DNA of 6,549 bases from Flavobacterium sp. (GTDB lineage: Bacteria > Bacteroidota > Bacteroidia > Flavobacteriales > Flavobacteriaceae). The stretch lies in contig JASLED010000101.1 of NCBI GenBank assembly GCA_030151255.1, positions 1 through 6,549 of the forward strand, given 5' to 3'. The position numbers and the translations under genes are program-made. The notes beneath the pieces were generated by a model, which searched no databases, was not told where the DNA came from, and saw only the letters and a program-made list of their open reading frames with translations. Below, piece by piece: positions 1-6,466 of the stretch (its first letter is position 1; every line of letters begins with the position of its first letter).

Positions 1-86
1 GTTCCCATAATATAAAGTTACATTTTTTTGAAAACACTATCTTAGTTTTTAGTCCTTAGATGTCCACTTTTTGCTGAAGATTTACA
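1..86. mobile_element. End of an IS3-family-like insertion sequence (partial)
   Basis: Read inward on the minus strand from 86 the sequence is TGTAAATCTTCAGCAAAAAG followed by TGGACA. It resembles IS3-family terminal repeats of the form TGTACTGxCCCCAAAAAGTTGGACA, including the TG tip, A-rich middle and GGACA. Large-gene coding sense ends exactly where this tip begins. The orientation is unresolved. On the minus strand an ATG at 6-8 could start an OrfA 78 bp inside the tip. On the plus strand frame 3 is open from 3 to a TAG at 57-59 and could be the last codons of an OrfB. Neither translation is recognisable. Confidence 0.5.
61..86. repeat. Putative terminal inverted repeat of the left IS
   Basis: On the plus strand the tip reads TGTCCACTTTTTGCTGAAGA then TTTACA, ending in CA as IS3-family ends do. 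It shares with the right-hand tip only the TG end and the GGACA word (offset by one base). The two IS ends therefore belong to different elements, not to two copies of one. Confidence 0.5.
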
Positions 87-3000
87 TATTCCCATTTTGC
101 ATTGGATAAATTTTTCTTGTCAAATTTCCTAATACATTATATTCAAAATTCCATGCAATAAAACTATTATCACTTGTATATTTTCTCAATTCATGTATTT
201 GTAAACCATCATTACTAATTGCCTTTGTTAAACGAAGCATTTGATTATTAGTTGTATTACTTACCTTATGACTAATTGCTAAAACTTTAGGGGCTAATAA
301 ATATTCTATATCTACAGTTAATCCACGATCTACATCCAAATACTTTTTAACATTGCCTCTTTTATCATAAAGGGCAAATCTGCTCTCTGTTTCATAAGTT
401 AAAGAGCTTGTTAAATCATCTGTATTATAATTCAAAACCTGTTTCTTCACAGAAGTTATCAATGGTAAAACTGATAATTTTTCTGTAAAAACAACAACTT
501 CTGAAGCTAAATTTTGGGTAGTATTAAGATCACCTGTAATTTTACTACTGTCATAATACTTATAAGTATATAAAGTCTCATCTAATTTATTATTTTCTCT
601 ATCCAAAGTATAAGTTTTCTTGGGTAGTCCTTTTTTATAAATATATTGTTTTAAATTAGAACTAGTACCTGGTAAATATAATTCAGTAGCTGTCATATCA
701 TTTAAAACATATTCTGTAACACTTGTAGTATAAGGCCATCCATTTTTGTCTAATAAATGTGATTTTGTCATTCCAAAACCGAGGAAACTACGTTCTTTTC
801 TATCCTTATATCCATTAAAATATTCATAAGCATAACTAATAGTATCTTCCCCATCACCAACAAAACCATCGAAAACAGCAACTTTTGTCAATGCCCATTT
901 TTTATAAGGCATTTTATAGGTTGACCCAATAACTGAATTATCTATTGGATTAACAATATCATAATCTAAACTAATTGTTGAGCCAGTAGATTGAGTAACG
1001 ATTTTTAATAAATTTGTTCGTTTAATTCTTGACTTATAAACCGTAATACTTTCATTTTTAGTAGATGTCGCGTAGTCTATAAAACCATCTCCATCAAAAT
1101 CCATAAAACGTGCTTCTTCACTAGAGATACTACTCCCACTACTTGCACCACCATTTCCACAAAACTTTGGACCTATCAAGAAAAAATTAGGAAAATAATA
1201 ACACAAGGTAAGGTTTCCATTTATTCCTCCATCTGTAGATTTTTGTTTTTGAGTTCCTGGTAAAGTTCTCGCAATAGATTCAAAACTTGTTCCTAGATTA
1301 ATATAATATGTTGTTCCATTAATTATTTTTTCTGGTAAACCGTCTCCATTAATATCTATATAAGTAACAATATCTTCTGATGTATTTGAAGAAATACTTA
1401 ATCCCGCTGAAATATCTTGATTTGAAATTCCAGAAAAACTTCCACCTGTAGATACATTTCTTGTCGTTGTCTTACTTTTTTGATCAGGTAAATTACTCCA
1501 TATAGTACTTAATAAAAATGTACCGCCATAATTCAAAAACACTTTACCATCTTCAATAATATCAACAAGACCATCTCCATTTATATCTGCATAAAATCTA
1601 TTGGTAGAATTTGTAGTTTCAAAAAAACTTCCACTTAATGATGCACTTGCATTATTACCAACTATTAAGTTCATAGATGGATTATTTTTAGTATCTGTTT
1701 TAGGAGTTCCTTGAATGATAGCCATAGAACCACCTGCCAAATTTCCTGATCCATTAATAGTTGTTTTTATATTTAAATTTGCTGTAACTATTCTGTTAGA
1801 AAGTCCTCCTCTTTTGGCAGTTAATTGAACTCGATCTCCAATAATATCAGGAAAACCGTCTCCATTAATGTCCATAAATTCATTAAGCATTCTTCCTGAT
1901 CCTTTTGTAGTAGCACGTCCTAAACTAACTCCTAAAAAACCTACTGATTTATTATCATTCGAACTATCAAAAAATGAATATTTTCTTATTCCATAAGCTC
2001 CAAAATTATTTACTGGAACAACTGGTGGCATTAAATCAGGTATATCATCTGTTAAAAAACGGGTATATGGACTAATTGTAGATTCTGAAATATATAAATG
2101 CTCGTGACTTTCCCATCGTTTTAATTTTTTATTAGGTAGAGTCATACCAAAATACTCAGAAACATTACCACCTAGTTTTTCAATTTCATCAATATTATTT
2201 GCTAAATCATCTACACTAATATTTTGGTCATTTAAAATATCATCGGCACTTTGTCCTGTATTTGTTACTAAATTAAGATTATTAGGATTAATATGCTGTC
2301 CTACAATAGGTAAATAAGTTGCGCCCACATCTACTCCTTTGTACAAAAATTGTCCCCAATTTCTATACATCGATCCCCAAGATGGCGTTGCTTCTGATGA
2401 ATAAATACTCGCTTTTAATTTACCATTATTGTCAACTCCATTATAAAAATTTGATACAGGTTGACTACTAGATACCTTGATTAAACTTGTAGAAGTATTT
2501 TCTTGTAGCAAATGTAGTTTTTCTGCAATACCATGCTCTGTAGTATAATATTCAAAATAATACTTCTGCCCATTATAGGGGGTAGTTGTAAAACTATATG
2601 TACTTGATTCATTTACATAAATATAATTTTCATTAAGACGCTGTTTTTGAACAATATTTCCGTTCGCATCAAATTTATACCTAAACTTAACATATCCAGC
2701 CGGAGCTCCCGTTGATGAACTTACCAACTTAATTATACTACCTGATGAATGCTTAGCCACTAAATAAACATATCTATTCTCACAAAGACTTTGGTTACAC
2801 TGAGGAATACTAAAATTATTGTTTATTTCTACGGTAGCGTTAGGTCCTGAAGCTTTTCCTAATAAAGGGTTATTGTATATTTTAACTTTACTGTAATTAC
2901 TGTAATATGGTGTTAAATAAACATCATCATTGTTATTATCTAAAGAAACCAATTTAGGCTTGAATTTGGTATCTATCGTTTTCCAATCAATTTCAGAATC

Positions 3001-6000
3001 ACTTAATACTTCTACTTTTAAATAGTGAAAACTCATTGGATTAGAAGTAACAGAGTAGTTATCTAAAGTACTGTTAGGTGAAGAAAAAGTATAGTTTTCT
3101 AAAATTCCGCTTGTTTTTTCATAAATAACAATATTATTACCTAAAATTGGTAAATTACCACCTGTAGTTGAATTCTTTTTAAAATAAGATACTCTAATTG
3201 TTATACGGTCTTGATCGTATACACTAAAACTAGGCCATTCCAATCGAAACTTACCTCCTTTTTTAAATATTTCTTCTTGATTCATACCAATAATAAAACT
3301 CTCTTTATACGAAGAACTATGACGTGAAGAGGTTAAAAAAGGGTCTAAATTAGGAGTTGTATACTCCACTTTAGGATTCCATGTTATCCCTAGTTCTTGC
3401 AGAGGTACTTGATTGGTATGAGTTCTAAAAAGTAATAAATCTCCTTTTACCACATAAACTAGGTCTGAGTGAGTTATATCACTAGATAACATTAACTGAG
3501 GGCCATATATAAATTGCGCGGGCCCCATATCTGTTTCATGTAATTTTTCAATCGAGAACTTTACTCCACTTTGCAGTGAAATATGTTCTTTTGTAATTAT
3601 CCCTGTAACACTCACCTGACCAGCTTTAGGCGCTCGCCAAACCATTACCACATCCATGGGTGAATTTGTTAAACTAACTTGCGGAATAGGGTTTAAAACA
3701 GGTGCTACATCATCTTCTTTTAATACAATAACAGGAGTTACAGAACTATCTAAACTATATTTTGGCTGTTTAGTTTGCGGATCAATATATCCAAAATAAA
3801 CACGCTCGTTATCAACAACATCCATTAACCCATCTGCATTGACATCAGCCATATATGTTGTTGTTGTTGTTTTACTTTTGCTTTTAGATTTTGTATAACT
3901 CCCTAAGAAAACACTAACATTAAAACCATCATCAGAATTTTCTGATTTTGAATACGATAAATTAGGTAGATTTTTTATTGGAAAAACATCGGTAGAAAAT
4001 TTATCTCCTTGATTTTTTCGATAATAAAAATCTTTCCCACCTTTAAATACCTTATCTGGTAAACCATCTCCGTCTATATCATACATCATTACCTTTGTCT
4101 CAACATTAGAATTCCCTCCACCAAAGTTCCCTCCTAATGTTGCAGCTCTACTAAATGGCAACCAAGATGCTGGAAATATTGGAGTAACCGCTCCAAATGA
4201 TGCACCCACAGTATAACTATTAGAGCTACCTTCTCCACCTCCTAATGCTGAAATATATACTTTATATCTATCATAATCTGTTTCATAATCTTTATAAGTC
4301 ATGATACTTTTACCACTAGATTCAAATAACGAACCTGATCCTATGTCGTCATAATAATCAAAATTGTACTCTTGAATAATAGGTGTAATCTGATTAATTT
4401 CTATACAATTTTGAACAAACTCATTACCATTATTATAACTTGACAAAATAATCTTATTCAATAAGGTACGTCCAAATTTCCCTTCTTTATATTGGAATTT
4501 ATACTCAATAAACGCACAACGCTGCTTATCATTTAAATTCCTCTCTGTACGAACAATTATTTGATCTATTAAATCTTTACTATATTCTAAATTACCAGAA
4601 CGAGTACTAACTTTAACATCCGCTCTTGGCTTTTGAGGAAAATCAAGAGTGTTTTTTCTCTGAATTTCCACAATGATCGTTCCTAATCCAATATCAGAAG
4701 AAAGATTACTCAAATCTCCATCTCCTTCGTATATGTTATAAACTATTTTTTCCAAATGTATTTTAAAAGTATTTTCTGTATTAAAAAAATACTTTATTTT
4801 ATTTCCAAAAGCATCATAAATCTCTGTTAAATACCATTTACCATTTGAATTATATATATTGGGGGGATTATATAAATAAGTCCATCCTGTTTTGGTATCT
4901 TCAATTTTCCAACTATAATAAGTATAATTACCTGCAAATTGATCTTCTCTTATAATAAGTAGACTTGGATCGTGTATATGTTTTTGAAATTGAGCATTAA
5001 AACTCCTATAAATCAAAGCATCTTTGTGTGGAGCATACATTTGCCCATTATCAGTAACTAATAATAACTCTTCACCGTTTAATAAATAAGACTCAGTTTC
5101 TTTATTAGGATCGTATAGGGGTACTCCCCATCTAGTATCTATTTCTATGGTTTCAGGTGCTGATAGACTCCATCCTAGTCCAAAATCACCTTCATCGGCA
5201 CTACTGTTGTAATTAACAGAAAGATTAGGTACCATTCCTTGTCTTGCTGGTGGTAACATTAAAGGAAAATTCAAAACAGCATCACCTCTATCATTGATTT
5301 GTGGTACACTCACCATAGGGGTGTTTTCTGTAGGATTTGTAACCTGAATACCACTAATTGAAGTAGGCATAAAGCTACTAGTTTCAGGACTTTCTGGTTC
5401 TTGAATAACTCCTGCTAAGTAATCTGTAAAATGATTTGTTAATGCAACAACCTGATTAGTATCTTCTAAAATAGCAATTACTTTAACTTTTGTCCATTGT
5501 TTTACTTCTGTATCAAAATAAAAAACTTGGATATCTTTAGGGCTATATCCGCTTGGAATTGCTTTTACGTTATAAGGAATTGTTATGCGTACTGGCTCGT
5601 CAAATTTTATTCCATCTGGTAAAAAGCGGTAAGCTGAATTATCTTGGGTTACATTAATCATCGACATGCCTGTTGGTGCATAATCACTCGGACGTAATTT
5701 TTGTATTGATAAAGTAAAATCGTTAGAATAACTTTCTTTAGGAATTTCTATAGCTAAATTTTCAACCGTATAAATAGTATTTTCTGAGTTAGAATCTACA
5801 TTGAAAAAATGTTTGTCAAATGCTATAGATAAATCATTTTTACTTTTAGCATTTTTTGAATCTGATGAAGAAATGATTTGTTTATCAATTAAGATATTAT
5901 TCTTGCGTAATTCTATGGATAAAGGCTCTAGAGAATTTTTATCGATTTGACTTACATATTCAAAGTTATTATTAGTAATGGCAATTGGCTCACCTGAAAT

Positions 6001-6339
6001 AAATAATTCTACACCTTGAGAAGATGGAACAATTCCAGAAATATATGATTTGCCCGATAAACTGTCTCTTACAATAGTATTTAATCGAATTCTATTTGAA
6101 TCTTCTGATTCCAAACGTTTTTCAATTTGTAAATTTCGAACCAAATAACGAGTATTTCCTTCCGAAGTAAATAAGACTATATTTTTACCTTTCTTTAGAT
6201 TATGTGCTGATACATATTCTTCTACTCTTGTCCATGTTTGACTATCCTCAATAAAATAACCTCCAATACTTGTAGAAGTGTTTATGCTTTTAGAAACCTC
6301 TGAGGAGCTTGAAGCTCCAAATAAGTCGTATGAAAGCAC
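82..6339 (-). CDS. SpvB/TcB-like RHS-family giant secreted protein, truncated at both ends
   Basis: The open frame encodes 2,085 residues beginning with GTG. Family resemblance is to Bacteroidota SpvB/TcaC N-terminal proteins with RHS repeats, which build a hollow cocoon around a C-terminal effector and are exported. Visible regions in order: N-terminal beta-rich part (1-160); ZU5-like part (about 165-310, with YRFLPDGIKF and NHFTDY); SpvB domain (about 325-690, motif at 362-408 including PPARQGM, GLGWSLS, DTRWGVP); DxDxDG loops at 754-762 and 832-840; an AP/GD jelly-roll-like module (about 895-993); YRNWGQF (1325-1331); loops at 1490, 1585, 1662 and 1747; TcdB-middle-like region (about 1771-1930, ERSFLGFG at 1849-1856); RHS start (EYNVLGN at 2066-2072). 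No signal peptide, RHS core or toxin tip is present. The GTG start is unconvincing because the frame continues upstream without an ATG to the IS tip at 6410. The stop lies in the other IS tip. It is best read as a broken gene; whether it is expressed is unknown. Family assignment is strong; function is inferred. Confidence 0.85.
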   Translation of the reverse strand: MLSYDLFGASSSSEVSKSINTSTSIGGYFIEDSQTWTRVEEYVSAHNLKKGKNIVLFTSEGNTRYLVRNLQIEKRLESEDSNRIRLNTIVRDSLSGKSYISGIVPSSQGVELFISGEPIAITNNNFEYVSQIDKNSLEPLSIELRKNNILIDKQIISSSDSKNAKSKNDLSIAFDKHFFNVDSNSENTIYTVENLAIEIPKESYSNDFTLSIQKLRPSDYAPTGMSMINVTQDNSAYRFLPDGIKFDEPVRITIPYNVKAIPSGYSPKDIQVFYFDTEVKQWTKVKVIAILEDTNQVVALTNHFTDYLAGVIQEPESPETSSFMPTSISGIQVTNPTENTPMVSVPQINDRGDAVLNFPLMLPPARQGMVPNLSVNYNSSADEGDFGLGWSLSAPETIEIDTRWGVPLYDPNKETESYLLNGEELLLVTDNGQMYAPHKDALIYRSFNAQFQKHIHDPSLLIIREDQFAGNYTYYSWKIEDTKTGWTYLYNPPNIYNSNGKWYLTEIYDAFGNKIKYFFNTENTFKIHLEKIVYNIYEGDGDLSNLSSDIGLGTIIVEIQRKNTLDFPQKPRADVKVSTRSGNLEYSKDLIDQIIVRTERNLNDKQRCAFIEYKFQYKEGKFGRTLLNKIILSSYNNGNEFVQNCIEINQITPIIQEYNFDYYDDIGSGSLFESSGKSIMTYKDYETDYDRYKVYISALGGGEGSSNSYTVGASFGAVTPIFPASWLPFSRAATLGGNFGGGNSNVETKVMMYDIDGDGLPDKVFKGGKDFYYRKNQGDKFSTDVFPIKNLPNLSYSKSENSDDGFNVSVFLGSYTKSKSKSKTTTTTYMADVNADGLMDVVDNERVYFGYIDPQTKQPKYSLDSSVTPVIVLKEDDVAPVLNPIPQVSLTNSPMDVVMVWRAPKAGQVSVTGIITKEHISLQSGVKFSIEKLHETDMGPAQFIYGPQLMLSSDITHSDLVYVVKGDLLLFRTHTNQVPLQELGITWNPKVEYTTPNLDPFLTSSRHSSSYKESFIIGMNQEEIFKKGGKFRLEWPSFSVYDQDRITIRVSYFKKNSTTGGNLPILGNNIVIYEKTSGILENYTFSSPNSTLDNYSVTSNPMSFHYLKVEVLSDSEIDWKTIDTKFKPKLVSLDNNNDDVYLTPYYSNYSKVKIYNNPLLGKASGPNATVEINNNFSIPQCNQSLCENRYVYLVAKHSSGSIIKLVSSSTGAPAGYVKFRYKFDANGNIVQKQRLNENYIYVNESSTYSFTTTPYNGQKYYFEYYTTEHGIAEKLHLLQENTSTSLIKVSSSQPVSNFYNGVDNNGKLKASIYSSEATPSWGSMYRNWGQFLYKGVDVGATYLPIVGQHINPNNLNLVTNTGQSADDILNDQNISVDDLANNIDEIEKLGGNVSEYFGMTLPNKKLKRWESHEHLYISESTISPYTRFLTDDIPDLMPPVVPVNNFGAYGIRKYSFFDSSNDNKSVGFLGVSLGRATTKGSGRMLNEFMDINGDGFPDIIGDRVQLTAKRGGLSNRIVTANLNIKTTINGSGNLAGGSMAIIQGTPKTDTKNNPSMNLIVGNNASASLSGSFFETTNSTNRFYADINGDGLVDIIEDGKVFLNYGGTFLLSTIWSNLPDQKSKTTTRNVSTGGSFSGISNQDISAGLSISSNTSEDIVTYIDINGDGLPEKIINGTTYYINLGTSFESIARTLPGTQKQKSTDGGINGNLTLCYYFPNFFLIGPKFCGNGGASSGSSISSEEARFMDFDGDGFIDYATSTKNESITVYKSRIKRTNLLKIVTQSTGSTISLDYDIVNPIDNSVIGSTYKMPYKKWALTKVAVFDGFVGDGEDTISYAYEYFNGYKDRKERSFLGFGMTKSHLLDKNGWPYTTSVTEYVLNDMTATELYLPGTSSNLKQYIYKKGLPKKTYTLDRENNKLDETLYTYKYYDSSKITGDLNTTQNLASEVVVFTEKLSVLPLITSVKKQVLNYNTDDLTSSLTYETESRFALYDKRGNVKKYLDVDRGLTVDIEYLLAPKVLAISHKVSNTTNNQMLRLTKAISNDGLQIHELRKYTSDNSFIAWNFEYNVLGNLTRKIYPMQNGNM
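88..480 (-). other. Start of RHS-like shell, cut off at the IS tip (residues about 1954-2084)
   Basis: The final residues contain YETESRFALYDKRGNVKKYL, ISNDGLQIHELRKYTSDNS and FEYNVLGNLTRKIYPMQNGN. The 'YD-RGN' and 'YN-LGNL' words are RHS/YD-type units. In intact relatives this section continues for many hundreds of residues and ends with the RHS core and a variable C-terminal tip. Here it stops at codon 2084, the last one wholly in host sequence. Codon 2085 and the stop are supplied by the adjoining IS tip. Confidence 0.7.
535..1029 (-). other. TcdB-middle-like region (residues about 1771-1935)
   Basis: After the last calcium loop the protein reads RIKRTNLLKIVTQSTGSTIS, then DYD, KWALTKVAVFDG, ISYAYEYFNGYKDRKERSFL, GFGMTKS and TSVTEYVLND. 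The combination 'NLL...G...LDY', 'Y.Y.G..D..ER.F.GFG' is characteristic of the middle N-terminal domain of insecticidal-toxin TcdB and of its SpvB-type relatives. In the known structures this part joins the propeller to the RHS shell. Boundaries are approximate. Confidence 0.75.
1075..1872 (-). repeat. Second set of four FG-GAP/VCBS calcium-type loops (residues 1490-1755)
   Basis: Four loops are spaced 95, 77 and 85 residues apart: DINGDGFPD (1846-1872), DINGDGLVD (1561-1587), DINGDGLPE (1330-1356) and DFDGDGFID (1075-1101). Each sits after a Gly/Ser-rich strand and before a short strand such as GKVFLNYGG or GTTYYINLGT. At DNA level they are recognisable as a recurring 'ccatctccatta' type word on the plus strand. 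The third loop ends in Glu rather than Asp, which is a conservative ligand change. The blade before the last loop has an odd hydrophobic stretch with two cysteines (1713 and 1727). Confidence 0.85.
3361..3657 (-). other. Jelly-roll-like module inserted between propeller repeats (residues about 895-993)
   Basis: The words MDVVMVWRAPKAGQVSVTGI, GVKFSIEKL, VYVVKGDLLLFRTHTN and LGITWNPKVEY form a pattern I recognise from other SpvB/RHS proteins: 'D-VR-W-AP-GxVxIxG ... KGDxxxFR ... WxPxIxY'. This layout resembles a carbohydrate-binding-module-like beta sandwich. No binding residues can be assigned from sequence alone, so a glycan-binding role is only a possibility. It lies between the first two and the last four calcium loops. 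Confidence 0.6.
3820..4080 (-). repeat. First pair of FG-GAP/VCBS calcium-type loops (residues 754-762 and 832-840)
   Basis: Two Asp-rich loops, DIDGDGLPD (4054-4080) and DVNADGLMD (3820-3846), fit the DxDxDGxxD pattern of integrin-like FG-GAP/VCBS propeller blades that bind calcium. Each is preceded by Gly/Ser/Thr-rich beta-prone sequence. The second loop replaces one Gly by Ala but keeps the Asp/Asn ligands. They follow the SpvB domain directly, as in TcB proteins, where a propeller closes one end of the cocoon. Confidence 0.8.
3856..3870 (-). repeat. (ACA)5 trinucleotide run coding five threonines
   Basis: The minus strand reads ACA five times, coding Thr 824-828, directly after an alternating Lys/Ser run (TKSKSKSK, 816-823). 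The two runs form a low-complexity linker right before the second calcium loop. Changes in copy number would add or remove threonines without shifting the frame. Confidence 0.85.
4270..5367 (-). other. SpvB-type domain region (residues about 325-690)
   Basis: The segment opens with PESPETSSFMPTSISGI, then NDRGDAVLNFPLMLPP, ARQGMVPNLSVNYNS, GDFGLGWSLSAPE, IEIDTRWGVPLYD and ETESYLLNGEELL. These are the hallmark words of the Salmonella plasmid virulence protein B (SpvB) N-terminal family, shared with TcaC/TcdB. In ABC toxins this domain forms part of the cocoon shell. It lacks the ADP-ribosyltransferase part of Salmonella SpvB, so no enzymatic activity should be assumed. Start is well supported; the right boundary, just before the Gly/Ser-rich SALGGGEGSSNSY stretch, is approximate. 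Confidence 0.85.
5410..5850 (-). other. ZU5-like beta domain preceding SpvB (residues about 164-310)
   Basis: This part reads TVENLAIEIPKESYSNDFTL, LRPSDYAPTGMSMINVTQ, AYRFLPDGIKFDEPVRITIP, IQVFYFDTEVKQWTKV and LTNHFTDYLAGVI. The progression 'beneficial Pro-rich strand, RFLP-G-KF-PV-ITIPY, FYFD...W, HFTD' is the usual lead-in to the SpvB domain in Bacteroidota members and looks like the ZU5-type beta fold. It is a structural domain with no visible catalytic residues. The ZU5 label is by resemblance of pattern only; boundaries are approximate. Confidence 0.55.
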
Positions 6340-6408
6340 ATAAGATACATCATAATCTATAGATGAATCAATACTAACTTGAAATAAGTTATCTGATGGA
6401 TCGTCATA
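6340..6408 (-). pseudogene. In-frame 5' remnant of the SpvB-like gene, upstream of the apparent GTG start
   Basis: Reading the minus strand in the same frame as the large gene gives 23 further sense codons (YDDPSDNLFQVSIDSSIDYD, then VSY) that run straight into VLSYDLFGA. The composition matches the rest of the protein, and the alternation of hydrophobic and polar residues suggests beta strands. No ATG occurs in this frame. The next codons (H, V, Q, then TAG at 6418-6420) are inside the IS tip. I infer that the true start, with its signal peptide and ribosome binding site, lay further right and was separated by the insertion. Confidence 0.75.
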
Positions 6409-6409
6409 A

Positions 6410-6434
6410 TGGACTTGCTAACTTAGCCCGGACA
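6410..6434 (+). repeat. Putative left terminal inverted repeat of the right-hand IS
   Basis: The 25 bases run from the TG tip to the GGACA word at 6430-6434, the usual size and layout of an IS3-family terminal repeat. The partner repeat is not in the window, so the boundary at 6410 rests on the tip pattern and on the end of host coding sense. Confidence 0.6.
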
Positions 6435-6466
6435 TAGAGTTAAGCATAAAGACTTATCTTTGACTT

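Noticed and set aside
1..8. Minus-strand ATG at 8 as an OrfA start
   Set aside because: Fewer than three codons are visible, so no protein can be recognised.
21..29. T-tract near the left end as a terminator of the large gene
   Set aside because: No GC-rich stem precedes it in either direction, and it lies inside the putative IS.
3..59. Plus-strand open frame 3-59 as the C-terminus of an IS3 OrfB
   Set aside because: The position near the tip fits, but the residues (SHNIKLHFFENTILVFSP) do not show recognisable OrfB end motifs such as RPH or TP, and it is only 18 codons; left as one option in the IS entry.
4270..5367. ADP-ribosyltransferase activity suggested by the SpvB name
   Set aside because: Only the N-terminal SpvB shell domain is seen; no mono-ADP-ribosyltransferase domain is recognisable anywhere in the 2,085 residues.
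6455..6462. TATCTTTG, a match to the Bacteroidota -7 box TAnnTTTG, in front of orfA
   Set aside because: It ends 4 bases before the ATG and has no TTG-type -33 element at a suitable distance, so it would give a leaderless transcript; a chance match is likely in AT-rich DNA.
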